A stretch of DNA of 64,000 nt from Paracyclopina nana. Lineage: Eukaryota > Arthropoda > Copepoda > Cyclopoida > Cyclopettidae. Positions 46,257-58,242 of this stretch are shown piece by piece; the stretch's first letter is position 1, and the number at the start of each line of letters is the position of its first letter. Made by a program: the position numbers and the translations under genes. The notes under the pieces were generated by a model. The model was not told the origin of the DNA. It saw nothing but the letters and a program-made list of their open reading frames with translations, and did not search any database. The DNA is taken from contig JAGUCH010000002.1 of assembly GCA_019096065.1 (NCBI GenBank), positions 5,530,501 to 5,594,500 of the forward strand, given 5' to 3'.

Positions 46257-49200
46257 CTAGTTGGTCAGCTTCGACTCGTCCGCGTTTTCCTCGTCGTCTT
46301 CACTGTTATTGATTTTGTTGAGTAGCCTTTGCGCTTTCCGTAGCGGATTACTTGGAGCAGCTTCATTCTCAAAATGCCTTTGCGTAAACGTATGCATAGG
46401 CAAGCAATCAAGCCACTGAAACATGGAGTTCTCCTCCAGTTCGCCACGAATCATCTCGGCGAATATGAGGTCATTTTTAAATGCTTCCACAGCATCGTCC
46501 TCCGGCTCCCAACTCAGGCTCTCGTGGATGCCGTCGTTGGAGAACCTTCGATTATACCGCTCATAGTGGACTTCATCGAGCATCAGGCCCAATCCTGGAG
46601 CCCTTGGAACGTCAATCCTTAAGGCCTCCCAAGACTTGTCAATTGTCTCAACTGAGGCTTGACCTCTGACCACTGCAATCACCATGCCAATCATCTTTCG
46701 GATTTGGTGGAGCATGAAACTTTGGCCTCGTATCTTAATGGTGGCAAATTCCAACCCGTTGATCTCCTTGGGTTCGCCGATTTCAAAGCTTGTAATGAAC
46801 CTTTGAGACGAAGACTCCAAGGGAACTCTGAAAATGAGAAGCAATCATGCAAATCAGAGGAGAAACAGACATTGTTCAAGAGTCATTCTAACATTTCCGC
46901 TTCATATCACAGTAATGAGCACAAAAAGCAAGTTCAAGGTCCGATTAGATTCATTCCACGCCAATTTCCCATTTATGTGCGAGCAAATTGATGTCATGCA
47001 AAAAAATGCGCATGACATATTTTTTTCGACATTTGCTTATGATAAGGCCATCTGGTCGAGCATATTGTCAATGTACTTACTTTCCAGACGTGTAATTATG
47101 GTAGTATCTGGAGCCTACGAAAAGCTTAAGAACTTCGTTGATGCGTTTCCGCAAATCCTCGCTCATTCTGAACGATTTCGTGACCAAAAGGGCATCTTCA
47201 ATTGGCGTTGAAGTTTCTGGAGTAGGGAAGACGGGAGCAAAGGCAAACGTGGGCAGAAAGTACAAATACGTCCGGGCATCACAGGCACTCTTGCAGTTGA
47301 AGTTTTTTGTCACCTTTCGTATGGCCTGTACTCGAATGCTGGAGGGCAGCTTGGAATTGATCAGAGCAATTGTCTTGCCTCTGTCCTCGTCCAAAACTGA
47401 AATTAATAACAACAATCACCATCAATTTAATTCTCTCTTTTTTTTGAGACCCGGAAGAAATTTCGTCAATTTTCCAATTCGAGTCACTGATTTTTTGTGA
47501 GTGAGGTCATGGTAAACTTCCAAGGCTGGAATAAAAGTACTGATTTTCATGGATGAACAACTTCTGACAATGTAATTCTGAGCATTTTTCTGGGTGTGGT
47601 GTTGTGTTTGCTAAACAAAAAATCATAATCGAGTTTCCCATTGGTAGCAGCAAAATGCATGGTTAGCATAAATGCTGCTCGATTTGTTCAGGGGCGTTTA
47701 CTCAATTTTAGAGCTACAATGCAATGTGTAACAGAGGAATAACAGTGGGCTGCTGACAGCTAGCTTCGAAATATTGGGAGAAATATTTGCAGCAGTATCT
47801 CACACAAGTCCTTGGCCCTTTTCGAATGAGTCATTTTTTAATGCATTTTGCAGACACATTTTGTTTTGGCTAGAACTAATACGCTAGCGGATCTTTTTGC
47901 AATTGTGCACTTCAAATTGTGTGCGAGAGGAAAAATTGCCTTCACAAATAATTATAATTGCAGCAATTCCCTCTTTTTTAATTATGAGAACGCATTGTTG
48001 AATGTTGTGTCACAATTGGTCGGAATTAAAAAATCGTCACTTTTTCTGTCCAGTTGACTATGCACACGCACTTGGAACTTGTGTGTGATTAATAATGCTC
48101 CAATTAGCATGGAGGTACCTGGATACAAAATGATTTATGGCCAAATTTTCTGTTTTCTTAACGCTCTCTTCCAAATAATTAGACAAGGCGTTCAAATTCT
48201 TTTAAGTGCAGCAGCGAGGAGGGGCAATTTGAGTCGATTAAAAGAAAAGAAAAACATCTCTGCAATGGACACATGGTACTATTTTTAACAAAGTAACGCT
48301 CGAGTTCCTATCCTGATTTCGTATCAAAAAGTGAGGAGCGTGAAAAAACGTAGAAATCTCAAAGTGGCAAGTGCAAACAAAAAGTCTCTGTTGGCATTAC
48401 TCTCATGAATATTAGAAAACGCACCCAAGTGGTTTTGAGTCATGGCCCTATTAATATACTACATATAAAGAATATTTAAATGTAGCGGGGAATGGGCTTT
48501 TTGTGGGGAGAGAAAGCAAAGTCAGGCAACAAGTGTTGCCAAGGTTTGTTGTAAACATTGAGTGCTGGAGATTAGAGCCAAGGCACTTTTTTGTATCGCT
48601 GCAAATCCGCCGCCCCTGACACTAGATCGTGTGCAAGCTTAGCAGTAATGAACGCACCACCTAGCAGCGTAGTAGTAGCCGTTACCTAATAGACTTGACT
48701 ATAGCATAGTGCTAAAAGTCTGGAAATGAAAAATTCTGCGCACGTGAACTTTTGTTCCTCATCCAGATCAATCGTCACCTCGACTCCTTTTTGCGCAAGA
48801 GCTTCTGGTAATTGTTAACGAAAAAGAATTTCTCACATTTCAACTACTTGAGAAAAGTCAGATCATGAAGAAGGAGAAAAATTCGACACTTAAAAGCTAC
48901 TACTCCACATTCACTTTAAGAGCTCACAGGTGAGTTATATTTGCTTTTTTAGTATGCATCATTAGTGTTTTCATCACAAAGAGTCAAGCCGATAAAGCTG
49001 TAAAAAAAGTAAGGGCAAACATTCTTTCCACTTGATTGGAATACAGTAGACTACTTTTGCACATCGCTAGGTTGGTGTACTGCAAGGCAATTAGTCATGA
49101 ACTATTGATAATTAATGGTAAAAAATGAAGGTGGATCTTCCTGTTGCTTCAGTGTGCCAACAAAATACATTAGACAACTACCCACTAGATGACACGCATG

Positions 49201-51455
49201 ATTTTTTTTTCAAAGCTCATTCAAAGCCATTTCCGGAATACATTACAAATAGGCCGGAAAAATGTGGCAGAAAAATTGACGAAAATTATGTCAAATTGCC
49301 ATGTGATTCATGACCATTGACGAGCCTAATGCAAGCTATAAACTTTTTTCAGGCACTGCAGTTGTGATAAACATTGAACGGAAGTGAAAATCAACTCGAG
49401 TGCATCATCCTCTCCTCGAAGCAACTAGTCAACTAACTACACAAGATGACCTCAGAAGAGCCGAAGAAGAGTGAGAGCACCAAGCCATACAAGAACAAGC
49501 CCGGCAATCGAGTGAGTGCCTTTTTCTCCAAACTAGTCAGCTGGAAGTCAAGCACCGACAATTTGTCCTCCTCACCCAAAGCAAAAAGGAAATCGAAATT
49601 GAAAAAGGGAGCTTCCTTCGCCGAAGAGAATGAAAAAGTCGACTTTGGTGTTTCAGAAACGGAGACATTGAAACAATTCCAGAGGCCCAAACCACCGAGA
49701 AACAGACGTAGGCCAGGACAGCATATGGCGAGGGTCAAGCCGATCCTGGAAGAAGAACCCAATGAGGCTGTGGAGGAGGTTGAAGAAGTGGACCATAGCA
49801 TCGACCTTCTGGATGAGGTTGTGCTGAGGAGGAATTCCAACGTGATAAAAGAGCTTTCGAGGTCACTGAGCTCTGGAGGCTCACACCATTCAAAGCAGAT
49901 GCTAAGGAAAAGTAACTCAGTTCAGTCCGAAGTGCTGGAAACGTCAAGAAAGAGTCAAAGAGCATCGGAGCTGTTCACTCATCGCATGCTCTCCCAAGAG
50001 GATGAGCAGGAGAATCCCACTTCACTATAAGCACACAGTTATTCTAACCTTTACTAGGGCGCTCTACAACAGCATAATTGATGATGCGTCCAACTACTAC
50101 GTACACTCACTCTCTCGTCTTTTTGCTAATTGAAATACAATACTTAATGACCTTGTGGACGTCACAATTTCCACATTATCAGAGCTGTGGATGATGAAAT
50201 GTGACTCATCAAAGAGATGGTGAGGTGAAAAAAAGCAGCGATTGATAAATGATTTGCAACATCCCGTGACAGTGCAGGAACGAGATAAGAAGGTTTCTGT
50301 GAGCTTTATCATGTCTCAACGATTCGTGTGTAAATTTTTTTATGGTACGCGCTAGCACTGTTTGATAAATGTGCAATTTGATAGCAGCCTTTAAAAGCGT
50401 TGACTTCACAGTATAGCTGCTGAACAAAACTATTGCTTACAAGCAATGCAACGGGGATAAAGTTCGAAAATGAGAAGTAAATGTTTTCGAAACACGCATC
50501 GACAGATAACAACAAAAACTTGAGGCTATAAAAAAAGTACCCCTTTCTCTTACCAACAAGGTCTTCAAATTATAATGCATGCTCGAAATATTTACGAAAG
50601 TTTAAGCTTACTTGTTAATTAAACATGATGTAAGAATTTTTCTATGGCGCCATTTGGCTTTCAGGCTTCGCCAAAAATAAGCTTTTTCTGAAATAAGGAA
50701 AATCTTTTTCCTATTTCCCTGGGCTATATATTGTTTCTGGAAACTTAATCAAATATGTTGCTTTAAAAATGTCCTTTTTCTACCAAGTGCAGCCTGCAAG
50801 AAATCTACTTCTAATGTACCCTTTTTTGAATTTTTTTGAGGAGGATTATTTAAAAAGAAAGAAAAAAAAAATTGAGAAAAAATTCTTTGTAGTGCTCTCA
50901 CTTTTTTTGGCCCGACTTTTTTAAGGTTTGGTGTTGTGCCTACAATGCTATTACAAAGGAAACTGGCTGGAAATTCAAGTGTCATCATTTGACAGGTTTG
51001 ATTTTAAGCAAGCTTAAATCCTCAACGGGGCTATATTTAAGAGGGCTTAAATTCACGCACGCAATGAAACTGAGTGAAACATGAAATCACTTACGCATTT
51101 TTACTGATACGACCATCCGGGCAGCAGAAACGCCTTTGTCAGTTCGAGAGGCTCGTTGAAAATATCCTTTTGACGGATTGTCATACCACTCGTCACAAAT
51201 GACTCCAGCTTCTTTGAATGCCAGAAGCAAGTCCTCTTCTATCGTCTTGAACCCAGGATTTCTGACCGCGTGAATTTAAAATGTTATCAACTCTTCGAAA
51301 CGTGTTGCCAAAAAAAATTTTTATTGTTACCTCTGCATCCCCAAGTAATCCTTTCCAACAAAAGACAACATTACGGCCACTTTTTTGGCCTTTCTCCAGG
51401 GCCATTCTGTCTTTTTCTCGCCTTGTTCCGCTAACTCTATCGTATCGGCAGACAT
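46257..51455 (-). CDS. PUS1: tRNA pseudouridine synthase PUS1 (TruA family)
   Basis: Isomerises uridine to pseudouridine at tRNA positions including 27/28, in nucleus and mitochondria. Exons (minus): 51331-51455, 51095-51261, 47081-47396, 46257-46827; 392 aa (human 427), phases close. Seen: KKVAVMLSFVGKDYLGMQR, the catalytic aspartate motif RTDKGVSAARM (Asp near residue 82), INSKLPSSIRV, SCDARTYLYFLPTFAF-type block, and FMLHQIRKMIGMVIAVVRG. The acidic C-terminus (EDDEENADE) is typical of PUS1. The second intron is 3698 bp (47397-51094), by far the largest in the window, and contains an oppositely transcribed gene. Divergent from the V-ATPase e gene (612 bp between starts). Confidence 0.93.
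47397..49445. other. PUS1 intron 2, distal part
   Basis: AT-rich intron sequence with no repeat or gene recognised up to the nested gene. The proximal part (50031-51094) is likewise featureless except for T/A-rich tracts near 50820-50880. Confidence 0.4.
49446..50030 (+). CDS. unknown disordered phosphoprotein-like gene nested in PUS1 intron
   Basis: One ORF of 194 aa starting ATG in ACAAGATGACC, on the strand opposite to PUS1. Strongly basic first half (RKSKLKKG) and acidic patch (ILEEEPNEAVEEVEEVD), many Ser/Lys, no predicted helix bundle or membrane segment. A block QRPKPPRNRRRPG near residue 80 loosely resembles the RPK-containing capping-protein-interaction motif of CARMIL-type proteins; a weak hint only. 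Supported as a gene by length, good start context and uneven codon content against AT-rich surroundings. Function unknown. Confidence 0.6.
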   Translation: MTSEEPKKSESTKPYKNKPGNRVSAFFSKLVSWKSSTDNLSSSPKAKRKSKLKKGASFAEENEKVDFGVSETETLKQFQRPKPPRNRRRPGQHMARVKPILEEEPNEAVEEVEEVDHSIDLLDEVVLRRNSNVIKELSRSLSSGGSHHSKQMLRKSNSVQSEVLETSRKSQRASELFTHRMLSQEDEQENPTSL

Positions 51456-52066
51456 GTTAGCAAAAGGAATTCGTGTGCACAACTTCTGCAATCTAACTAA
51501 TATGCTATGTTAAACAAACGCTACATTTTGACAATCGTTTCAGTTTACCTATGCAACGTGCAGAATTCACCAACAGAGCCATTAAACACAAAAAATACAA
51601 TAGTTAGAATCTTTCAATCCAATTGAAAAATTCAAATGTGCTCTTACTTCTCAGTGCAGCATGTTTATTTACTTTACGCTAAAATTGATCGGTAAGCCTC
51701 TAATATCAGATTTCGAAGAAAAATTGACTTCCGCCTCGCTATTAAATGATTTCACATTGTGGGTATTAATCAAATCAGAATTTTTTTAGAGATCCATTAG
51801 CTTATGATTTCATAACAATTGCAATACTGGTGAAATTAGGTGACTTGAAAATACTAAAGGCCTCAAAAAGTAGCATACGTGTCTGCTCTCTTCTCATGTG
51901 ACTTGATTGTACCGAGCGCAACCAAAAAAAGAACAAATCACATTAATAATATCATTTTTAGCTTAAGGCCGCATAACAAATTCTCTGAAATCTGCAATCA
52001 ATCCATCTGCTGACAGTCGAAGCAGGATTTCAAGGAGATATTTGTAGGCGTTTCACAGGGTGAAAA
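51456..52066. other. divergent promoter region, PUS1 and V-ATPase e
   Basis: 612 bp shared by two divergent starts. No gene seen. An acceptor-like TTTCACAG lies 8 bp before the V-ATPase e start codon. Confidence 0.4.
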
Positions 52067-52518
52067 ATGGGCGCTTCGTGGGTGCCAGTCGTGATTTTTA
52101 CCCTAATTTGGGGTGTCGTTGGCGGAATTCTTCCGTTCGTTCTGCCAAAAGGTCCTCACAAGAGGTAAAGTTGACCTGTCATATTTCAAGTCATACTTAA
52201 AACTCTTCCTTTTTTCTAGCGTGATTCAAGTGGTCCTGATTTTGACAGCAGCTTGTTGTTGGCTTTTGTAAGTTCCATGCAAGAGTACCACATGTTTTTT
52301 ATGGATATACCAATGCTTCATGTATTTCAGCTGGCTATGTTGCTATATGACTCAGATGAACCCACTGATTGGCCCTGTCTTGAATCAAAGAGCTTTGTTT
52401 GCCATGAAGAAGTACTGGGTAAGAGTTTCTACGCTTCTTTCTTTCAACCCTATGATGTTCGATAATCCAATTTTAGGGAGGGTGGGATGTCCCAGAAGAG
52501 CACGGATCAGGAGAATAG
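52067..52518 (+). CDS. ATP6V0E: V-type proton ATPase subunit e
   Basis: Small two-helix membrane subunit of the V0 sector, needed for V-ATPase assembly and acidification. Exons: 52067-52164, 52220-52267, 52331-52418, 52477-52518; 91 aa (81-89 in relatives). Seen: VPVVIFTLIWGVVGGILPF, the family block KGPHKSVIQVVLILTAACC, WLCCYMTQMNPLIGP and the C-terminal WDVPEEHG. Single ORFs miss this gene because every exon is tiny; the splice phases agree. An AATAAA lies at about 52619. Confidence 0.95.
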
Positions 52519-52649
52519 TATGATCCTTCGTTTCACCCTGTTATTTCACATAGTTTGATTTGTCATTACGCATTTTCTCCCATAAACTTTGGTCTTAGAT
52601 ATCATCAGATACATCAAAAATAAATGAGCTCAAAACGCTGGCTTATTTA

Positions 52650-54317
52650 TTACAGTTTGTTATAGTGGAGGTAAGCTTTCATGACAAACATCGTGTCATC
52701 TACTTGTCCAGAAGCACGCCCGAGTTGATCCAATTTGGCGTGTATTGCTTTGACATTGTCACGTTCCGCAGGAGAGAGCTGGAAAGTAGACAAAGTAAGT
52801 TAAACGTGATGAATTAGTTGGATCGCTCGACATACCATATCCTGCACTTCTTGCAATTGCATCTGGAGCTCCTCGGATGCCTCTAACTCCTCTGAGGCTT
52901 TTAAGTTAGCCACGATGGATTCGACTCGCTCATATTTGTCGAGCAGACGCTGGTTTGAATCCGATTCGTGACCTTTGCGAATATATGTATTTGAAATGGC
53001 CTTTTGGCACTTCTCGACGATCATCCTTGCCACCTGTGGCAGATCGACATAGAAAAGGAAAAATGACTTGCCCATCGTATTGTTGGCTGCCATTGACTTC
53101 CTCAATTCTTGGATCTTGATGAAATTAGATTCCATAAGAGTATACGTCAAGTGCTTAGTCTCCTTGGCCGGAATCATGACAAGGTTTTGCAGCTGAGCCT
53201 CCTCAACGTGTAACTTTTGCCTGACAACTCGGAAGATTCTCAGAGCTTTGGAACCGAACCGCTCTAGGATGATATTTTCAGCAGTCGCAGCAGCCAGTTC
53301 TTCAAAAATGTGCTTGGCATTGACTACATACTGCCCACCTCCAGCATCTCCAACCTTGTCAATGAACCTCGTTTGATCCTCCTCGAGCACCTTCAAATAC
53401 TCGTCGTAAAACTCGTTGAGGCGCTTATCATCACACTTTTCAAGTCTTGCCAGAATTTCATTGGTGCGAAAATGGCAAGACACATGAGCCCATGGGCCAG
53501 TTTCATTCATCATGTTCAACATGGTTCGCATCAAGGTTCCAGCTGAGGAATCAATCCTTTTTGTCACAGCCTGGACAATTACTTGATCTCTGATCTCTCG
53601 ACGAAATCTCTCGTAGTTGATTCTCCAGAGAATTCGAGATTCAGCACTTCCCTTCATGTCTAAATCAACTGTGTCTTCATCTTCAGAGTCAGCCTTCTCA
53701 AGAGCCTCTTTCAATGCCTTGAAGTCAATTTCAGGCACTAAAAAAATGTCCGCTTCAACATTTTCCATTGTTGGTATCACTGACAATTGAGGGTCAGGGT
53801 TGTCATTGGTGTAGGGCGATGGCACACGGCAAATGAATTGGCAGTCAGCCAACTCAATAAATCGTTTCCTGAAGGCTGTGATTGTTTCACTTGCAGTTTC
53901 ATTAAAGTCTTCACAACCCCTCTTAGCCAGTCTCAGCCTCTTTGCAGACTTAAAAATCACAGATGACATAGAGATCTGGCCAAACTTGAATAAGTCTTCA
54001 ACAATGAGTTCTCCTTCGTCTCCAAACAAACTTTTTGCCATGATTAAGTATCTTGGGAATTTGATTAAGGCCAACACTCGATTTTCATCAAGGCAGTAAA
54101 TGACTTTGCCGCTACGCGGGCACTCTTTAAACGACACTATGTTATGATTGATCAATACTGCAAGAGCATCTTGACAGCGACTGATTCTTGGTGGCAACAT
54201 TAGCTGTTGCAACGTTTGTCCATTCCATTTATGCAGCTTGTCTCCAACGCTCGAAACAACATCTCCAAATACTTCTCTTAGGATCAATTTGCACAATTGC
54301 CCCGACGTTGCAGACAT
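52650..54317 (-). CDS. POLR3C: RNA polymerase III subunit RPC3
   Basis: Subunit of the RPC3/6/7 heterotrimer that opens promoter DNA for Pol III. Exons (minus): 52836-54317 and 52650-52778; 536 aa (human 534). Winged-helix repeats are evident: QLCKLILREVFGDVV at the start, LAVLINHNIVSFKE and GKVIYCLDENRVLALIKFPRY. The C-terminus is coiled-coil-like (ASEELQMQLQEVQDM, then LSPAERDNVKAIHAKLDQL) and ends in VDDTMFVMKAYL, matching the human IDETIFLLESYI end. The last short exon was found from an in-phase acceptor. The start codon lies only 30 bp after the RPAP1 stop and is preceded by TTTTTTTCAG. Ends tail to tail with V-ATPase e. Confidence 0.94.
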
Positions 54318-54347
54318 TGCTGAAAAAAAGAGTTACATGAGCGTTAA

Positions 54348-57300
54348 TCAACCGTCTGACATCAAGTTAGCGATATCTTTCAGCAAGACTTCATCGGTGA
54401 CGGTCTTTAGGTTAGCCTGAACTATGTTGTACAGCAATGGGTTTCTTTGTGGGATGATAACTTTAGTGGCAAGAGCTTTCATGTGAGCTCTGACGATGTC
54501 AGGGTCTTGATCCAAGAACAGTTCGATGGTTAAAGGAGACATCATGTCATTGACAGTCAAGGTAATGCTTCGGAGACACTCCATATGATCAATCCACAAA
54601 ACCGACTTGAGGCTTTTGTCATTACCCCTTGTCATGGGTATAAGTAGCATAAGAGCGAACATGGGGTCACCATATGACACTGCTTGGAATTGCTGCACTA
54701 GTTCTTTGTAGAAGTCCTTGAAAGACTCGATTCCAGGGATATCTCTATCAAAAACAAGAGATTTTTGGCACGACAAAATGTCAGCAATACTTTGCTTGAT
54801 GAAGGCCTTGATTTGAGGATCCAGAAAGAAGTCCGAGGCAGCCAAGAAAACAGTGGCGAGTCGAGAGTAGGCAAAGACAGCACTTTTGATGCCAATGCAG
54901 CTGTTCAGAATTCTAACCCACATCAAGCACGATTTTGCAACCGCGATCTCTCCCTTGGATGCGATGTCTTCTTTCTTCGAATGGAGCATTGTTAACAATG
55001 GCAAGTACTGCCAATCTGCAGGTAGTAAAGTTTCTCCGTGATGGTTCACGGCTAGAGAGCCCACTGAGAAGGGAGTTGTAGGCTCTTCCTTGTGGACCAA
55101 CACCAGTTTAGAGTACAGTTCATGTAGTGACCTCAAGTCAAGGTTTTGTTCACTCGAATCCGTGATTGTGGCAGAAGCCTCCAAAAACGGGCCAAGAAAC
55201 TCTGCACCGATGAAATCTTGATTAAAAATCACTTTTCTCATGAGTTCCTCAGCCAGCCTTTGGTCATCAATTTGATAGTGCGTAATCAGAACCAAAGAGA
55301 CTCTAAGCACGAGTGACGTATCATAAGTCTCCTTATTCAGCAAAAACGCCATCACCAGGTGGTGCAGAAAGTGCACCTCTTCCCTGCACGACCAATTAGA
55401 ACGGGACCCTTTGAAGGCAAAGCCACCCTCGACCACGAGTTTCAAATATTCGGTAAAATTTTCCAAAAAGTCACCAACTATGTCAATTGCTGAATGGCAT
55501 TTTTTGGCAGAATTGAGAAATTGCAAAATTGCTGCAAGGTGCTCAAAGGGGGTAGAAGAGCTGGCCATGATTGATGGTTGGCCTTTGTAGATTCCAATGA
55601 TGCCAAGTGTGGGCAAATTGGGTGGGTCTCTGGATCTTCCGTCCACAAGCGTTCGCTTTGAGAAAAAGCTTTCTTGAGCACAATTTGTGGCTAGCATTGT
55701 CAACGTTTTGTTGTGCAAAAGAAGAGGAGACAGAAAATTCATCAAAGCCTCCAATTGTTGCCTAAAAGTGACTTGATCAAAAGCCCTAGAATGTGCTTGT
55801 GCTTGGAAAAAGGCTGAGTACAAAGCCACGGCAGCAGACATAAGGTCCATTGCAAAAGTTGATAGGGGACTCGTCATTCTTGCCATTTCGACAGTCCACT
55901 TTCGTATGCACAAGTCTAGGGCCTCTAGGATGCCAGTAAAAGTTGACCACTCTAGAAGTGCGACAGCTTTTTTGTCCTCTTGAATGAAAAGCTCGTCGTC
56001 GTTTGGGGCACAAAATAGAGCGGCCTTGATGATAGCAAAGAGGACAACTGCAAAATGATAGTTGAACTTGGAAGCTTTCTCGTCATCTGTCATGCTCAAG
56101 TGCGTGTTCAAGTAGACCATGTGCCTTATTAGAACAGGGTGATACTCCATGAAAAGGTCTGTTCCAAGGCCGTAATTTAGGAGCACTATCCACGTTCTAC
56201 CAGCTTCAACAATAGATCTTAAAGACTCTTGTAGAAAGTCATCCTGGTTGGAAGGTTCAATTGACAAGTAGCACAGAATCTTGGGTCCTAGTCCATGATT
56301 GGCGAGTAGTTCTTTGGCTATGTTGCGACCACGTAACATCAAGAGCCGTACAAATTTCAATGCGTAATGCACAGGGTTGGAAAAGGGTAAAAAGTTTTCA
56401 AAAATCACCTTGAGCAGCCTCGTATGTTTGACAAATCCGTGTGCTACGGACAGCGAGTGCCTTGCGAAGCGAATCAAAATCTTCAGAATGGCTGATATCG
56501 TGAGGACGCTTTTCACTTTTTGAATCTCTATCAAGTAGCACAATCTGTCAACCAAGTTGGTTCTTAACAGACCCAATACCAAATCTGCATTCATGACCTG
56601 AATATCTTTCAGCTCAGACGCCTCTTCTTTGAAATCTTTATCTTCGACCAACTTCGCACACAAGCTGGGCTGGATGTGGCCGTTTGTGTAGAAAAACGAA
56701 TAATCCAAATATTGCTCCTCCAACTCCACATAGAGGAGTTCGGACAATGCTTGAATCGAAGCGTCGATAAGAACTTCGGAGTGATGGTTGTCCAATGATA
56801 TCCTCAAGATGGTCACCAAATCAGCCTCTAAAAGTTTTACCAATAAGCTGTCATTTTCAAAACATCCGATGAATCTTCCATGTCGCTCATTGCATATAAT
56901 CTTGCCAAGTGTCTGAATAGCGATACTGGCTTGTTGAGCATTAGTGCTTCTTGCCAGCGTCATCAACTCTTCGAGAGTGTACCCTGGTCGATGCGGCTCA
57001 TCGCCATGATGGTGAAGACCAGCATTATGAGGAATGGTGTCAGAGTAGTATGGCAGCAAATTACCATTGAAATCAAACCTTGCGCTGAAGTTTTGGCTCT
57101 GTAGCTCTGCAGTAGTTGGAACGTCTTCCATCCACTGCATTTTGTCTTGTTCCACTTTGTGCATGTGCAAATACTTTGATTCAAGATGGATTTTTTTAGA
57201 ATCCTCATTTGGTGGCTCCGCTTGCATATTCAAGTCTTCAGTGACGGGCCTTTTGGATGCTTTCCTTTTGACCAAATATTGAATTACATCGGGGCTCATT

Positions 57301-57899
57301 GTCGCCATAAGCTCCTCTCTGTCTTTTGCCAACTGCTCGTGGCTTCTCGCATCTAAGATCGCAACGTTTGCTTCGTGTATATCATTTCTCTCCTTTTCAC
57401 TCAGGACCGAGGAAACCTGCAGTATTCGGCTAGATTCTCCCCATTGTCTAGCGTGATCGGATGCCACAAGCTTAGAGGTGAGACCAGAAGATTGGGATCG
57501 GGGCTCATTTGATATCTGAAGGGCGAACAAGCTTTTCTTGCAATCTGAATTGCTGGAAGGTTCAAGACTTTCCAATTTCATCACATTCGGAAAACCTTCC
57601 ACGTTCGGCTTTTTGAGAAGAGTAGTTCTTAAGAACTGATCATAATCAAATTCTCGCTCTTTCACCACAGCTTGCAGTACTCTTTGAGAAGATTCAGGCT
57701 CTTCTTTAAAGATGCCCTTTTCTTGCTCATTCGCCAATACTTTCCTTCGCTCGGCAAATTTCGACACTTTTTTATTTTGCAAGCTAATCACGTTTTGCTT
57801 TGAAATGGATGGATTTTTAACTTTTTCAAAATCTTCCATCTGTCTAAGCAGTTCGCCTTCATCTTCACAAGGCTTGGGACGACGCGGAATCGACTCCAT
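54348..57899 (-). CDS. RPAP1: RNA polymerase II-associated protein 1 (RPAP1)
   Basis: Large protein that assists assembly and nuclear import of RNA polymerase II and links it to Mediator. One exon, 1183 aa. The N-terminal conserved blocks are present: RPKPCEDEGELLRQ at the very start, RRKVLANEQEKG-type stretch, then the RPAP1 N-terminal motif MSPDVIQYLVKRKASKR near 205 and the RFDFNGNLL segment near 275. YTLEELMTLARSTNAQQ near 310 leads into a long helical C-terminal region (to 1183), which carries the C-terminal RPAP1 domain. It sits 30 bp upstream of POLR3C and 343 bp downstream of MED19, all minus strand. The absence of introns over 3.5 kb is unusual here but not unprecedented. Confidence 0.93.
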   Translation of the reverse strand: MESIPRRPKPCEDEGELLRQMEDFEKVKNPSISKQNVISLQNKKVSKFAERRKVLANEQEKGIFKEEPESSQRVLQAVVKEREFDYDQFLRTTLLKKPNVEGFPNVMKLESLEPSSNSDCKKSLFALQISNEPRSQSSGLTSKLVASDHARQWGESSRILQVSSVLSEKERNDIHEANVAILDARSHEQLAKDREELMATMSPDVIQYLVKRKASKRPVTEDLNMQAEPPNEDSKKIHLESKYLHMHKVEQDKMQWMEDVPTTAELQSQNFSARFDFNGNLLPYYSDTIPHNAGLHHHGDEPHRPGYTLEELMTLARSTNAQQASIAIQTLGKIICNERHGRFIGCFENDSLLVKLLEADLVTILRISLDNHHSEVLIDASIQALSELLYVELEEQYLDYSFFYTNGHIQPSLCAKLVEDKDFKEEASELKDIQVMNADLVLGLLRTNLVDRLCYLIEIQKVKSVLTISAILKILIRFARHSLSVAHGFVKHTRLLKVIFENFLPFSNPVHYALKFVRLLMLRGRNIAKELLANHGLGPKILCYLSIEPSNQDDFLQESLRSIVEAGRTWIVLLNYGLGTDLFMEYHPVLIRHMVYLNTHLSMTDDEKASKFNYHFAVVLFAIIKAALFCAPNDDELFIQEDKKAVALLEWSTFTGILEALDLCIRKWTVEMARMTSPLSTFAMDLMSAAVALYSAFFQAQAHSRAFDQVTFRQQLEALMNFLSPLLLHNKTLTMLATNCAQESFFSKRTLVDGRSRDPPNLPTLGIIGIYKGQPSIMASSSTPFEHLAAILQFLNSAKKCHSAIDIVGDFLENFTEYLKLVVEGGFAFKGSRSNWSCREEVHFLHHLVMAFLLNKETYDTSLVLRVSLVLITHYQIDDQRLAEELMRKVIFNQDFIGAEFLGPFLEASATITDSSEQNLDLRSLHELYSKLVLVHKEEPTTPFSVGSLAVNHHGETLLPADWQYLPLLTMLHSKKEDIASKGEIAVAKSCLMWVRILNSCIGIKSAVFAYSRLATVFLAASDFFLDPQIKAFIKQSIADILSCQKSLVFDRDIPGIESFKDFYKELVQQFQAVSYGDPMFALMLLIPMTRGNDKSLKSVLWIDHMECLRSITLTVNDMMSPLTIELFLDQDPDIVRAHMKALATKVIIPQRNPLLYNIVQANLKTVTDEVLLKDIANLMSDG

Positions 57900-58242
57900 C
57901 GTTTAGACGAAAAAAATGTTCAACTTTCTTGTTCTAAACAGCAGCGAATTTAAATTTTGGTTTCGCAAGTTTTTTTCACGCCGTTATTTGTTTTTGTTAT
58001 GATTTCGGCGCTTTCCAGAGTTCCCAGACGAAGAAAGGCAGTAACAGTAACAATAACTAAAATGTCTCAAGCAGTCTCAGGTATTTATCAGGCTTACCCG
58101 ATTATATTTTAACCTATAGATCATCTTGATTTTAACAGGCTTTGTGAGATTTCGGTCGAATTCCAATCATATTTAACTTTTTGTTCATTCGATTTTATTC
58201 ATGAGTAACGATGGGAAAAATCCCTCGTTTTTAAAAGCCATA
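57900..58242. other. spacer, MED19 to RPAP1
   Basis: 343 bp between MED19 stop and RPAP1 start on the minus strand, containing the likely RPAP1 promoter. Nothing distinct seen. Confidence 0.4.

Noticed and set aside
52253-52523. ORFs of about 70 aa over V-ATPase e
   Set aside because: They are unspliced readings across its introns; the four-exon model explains the region.
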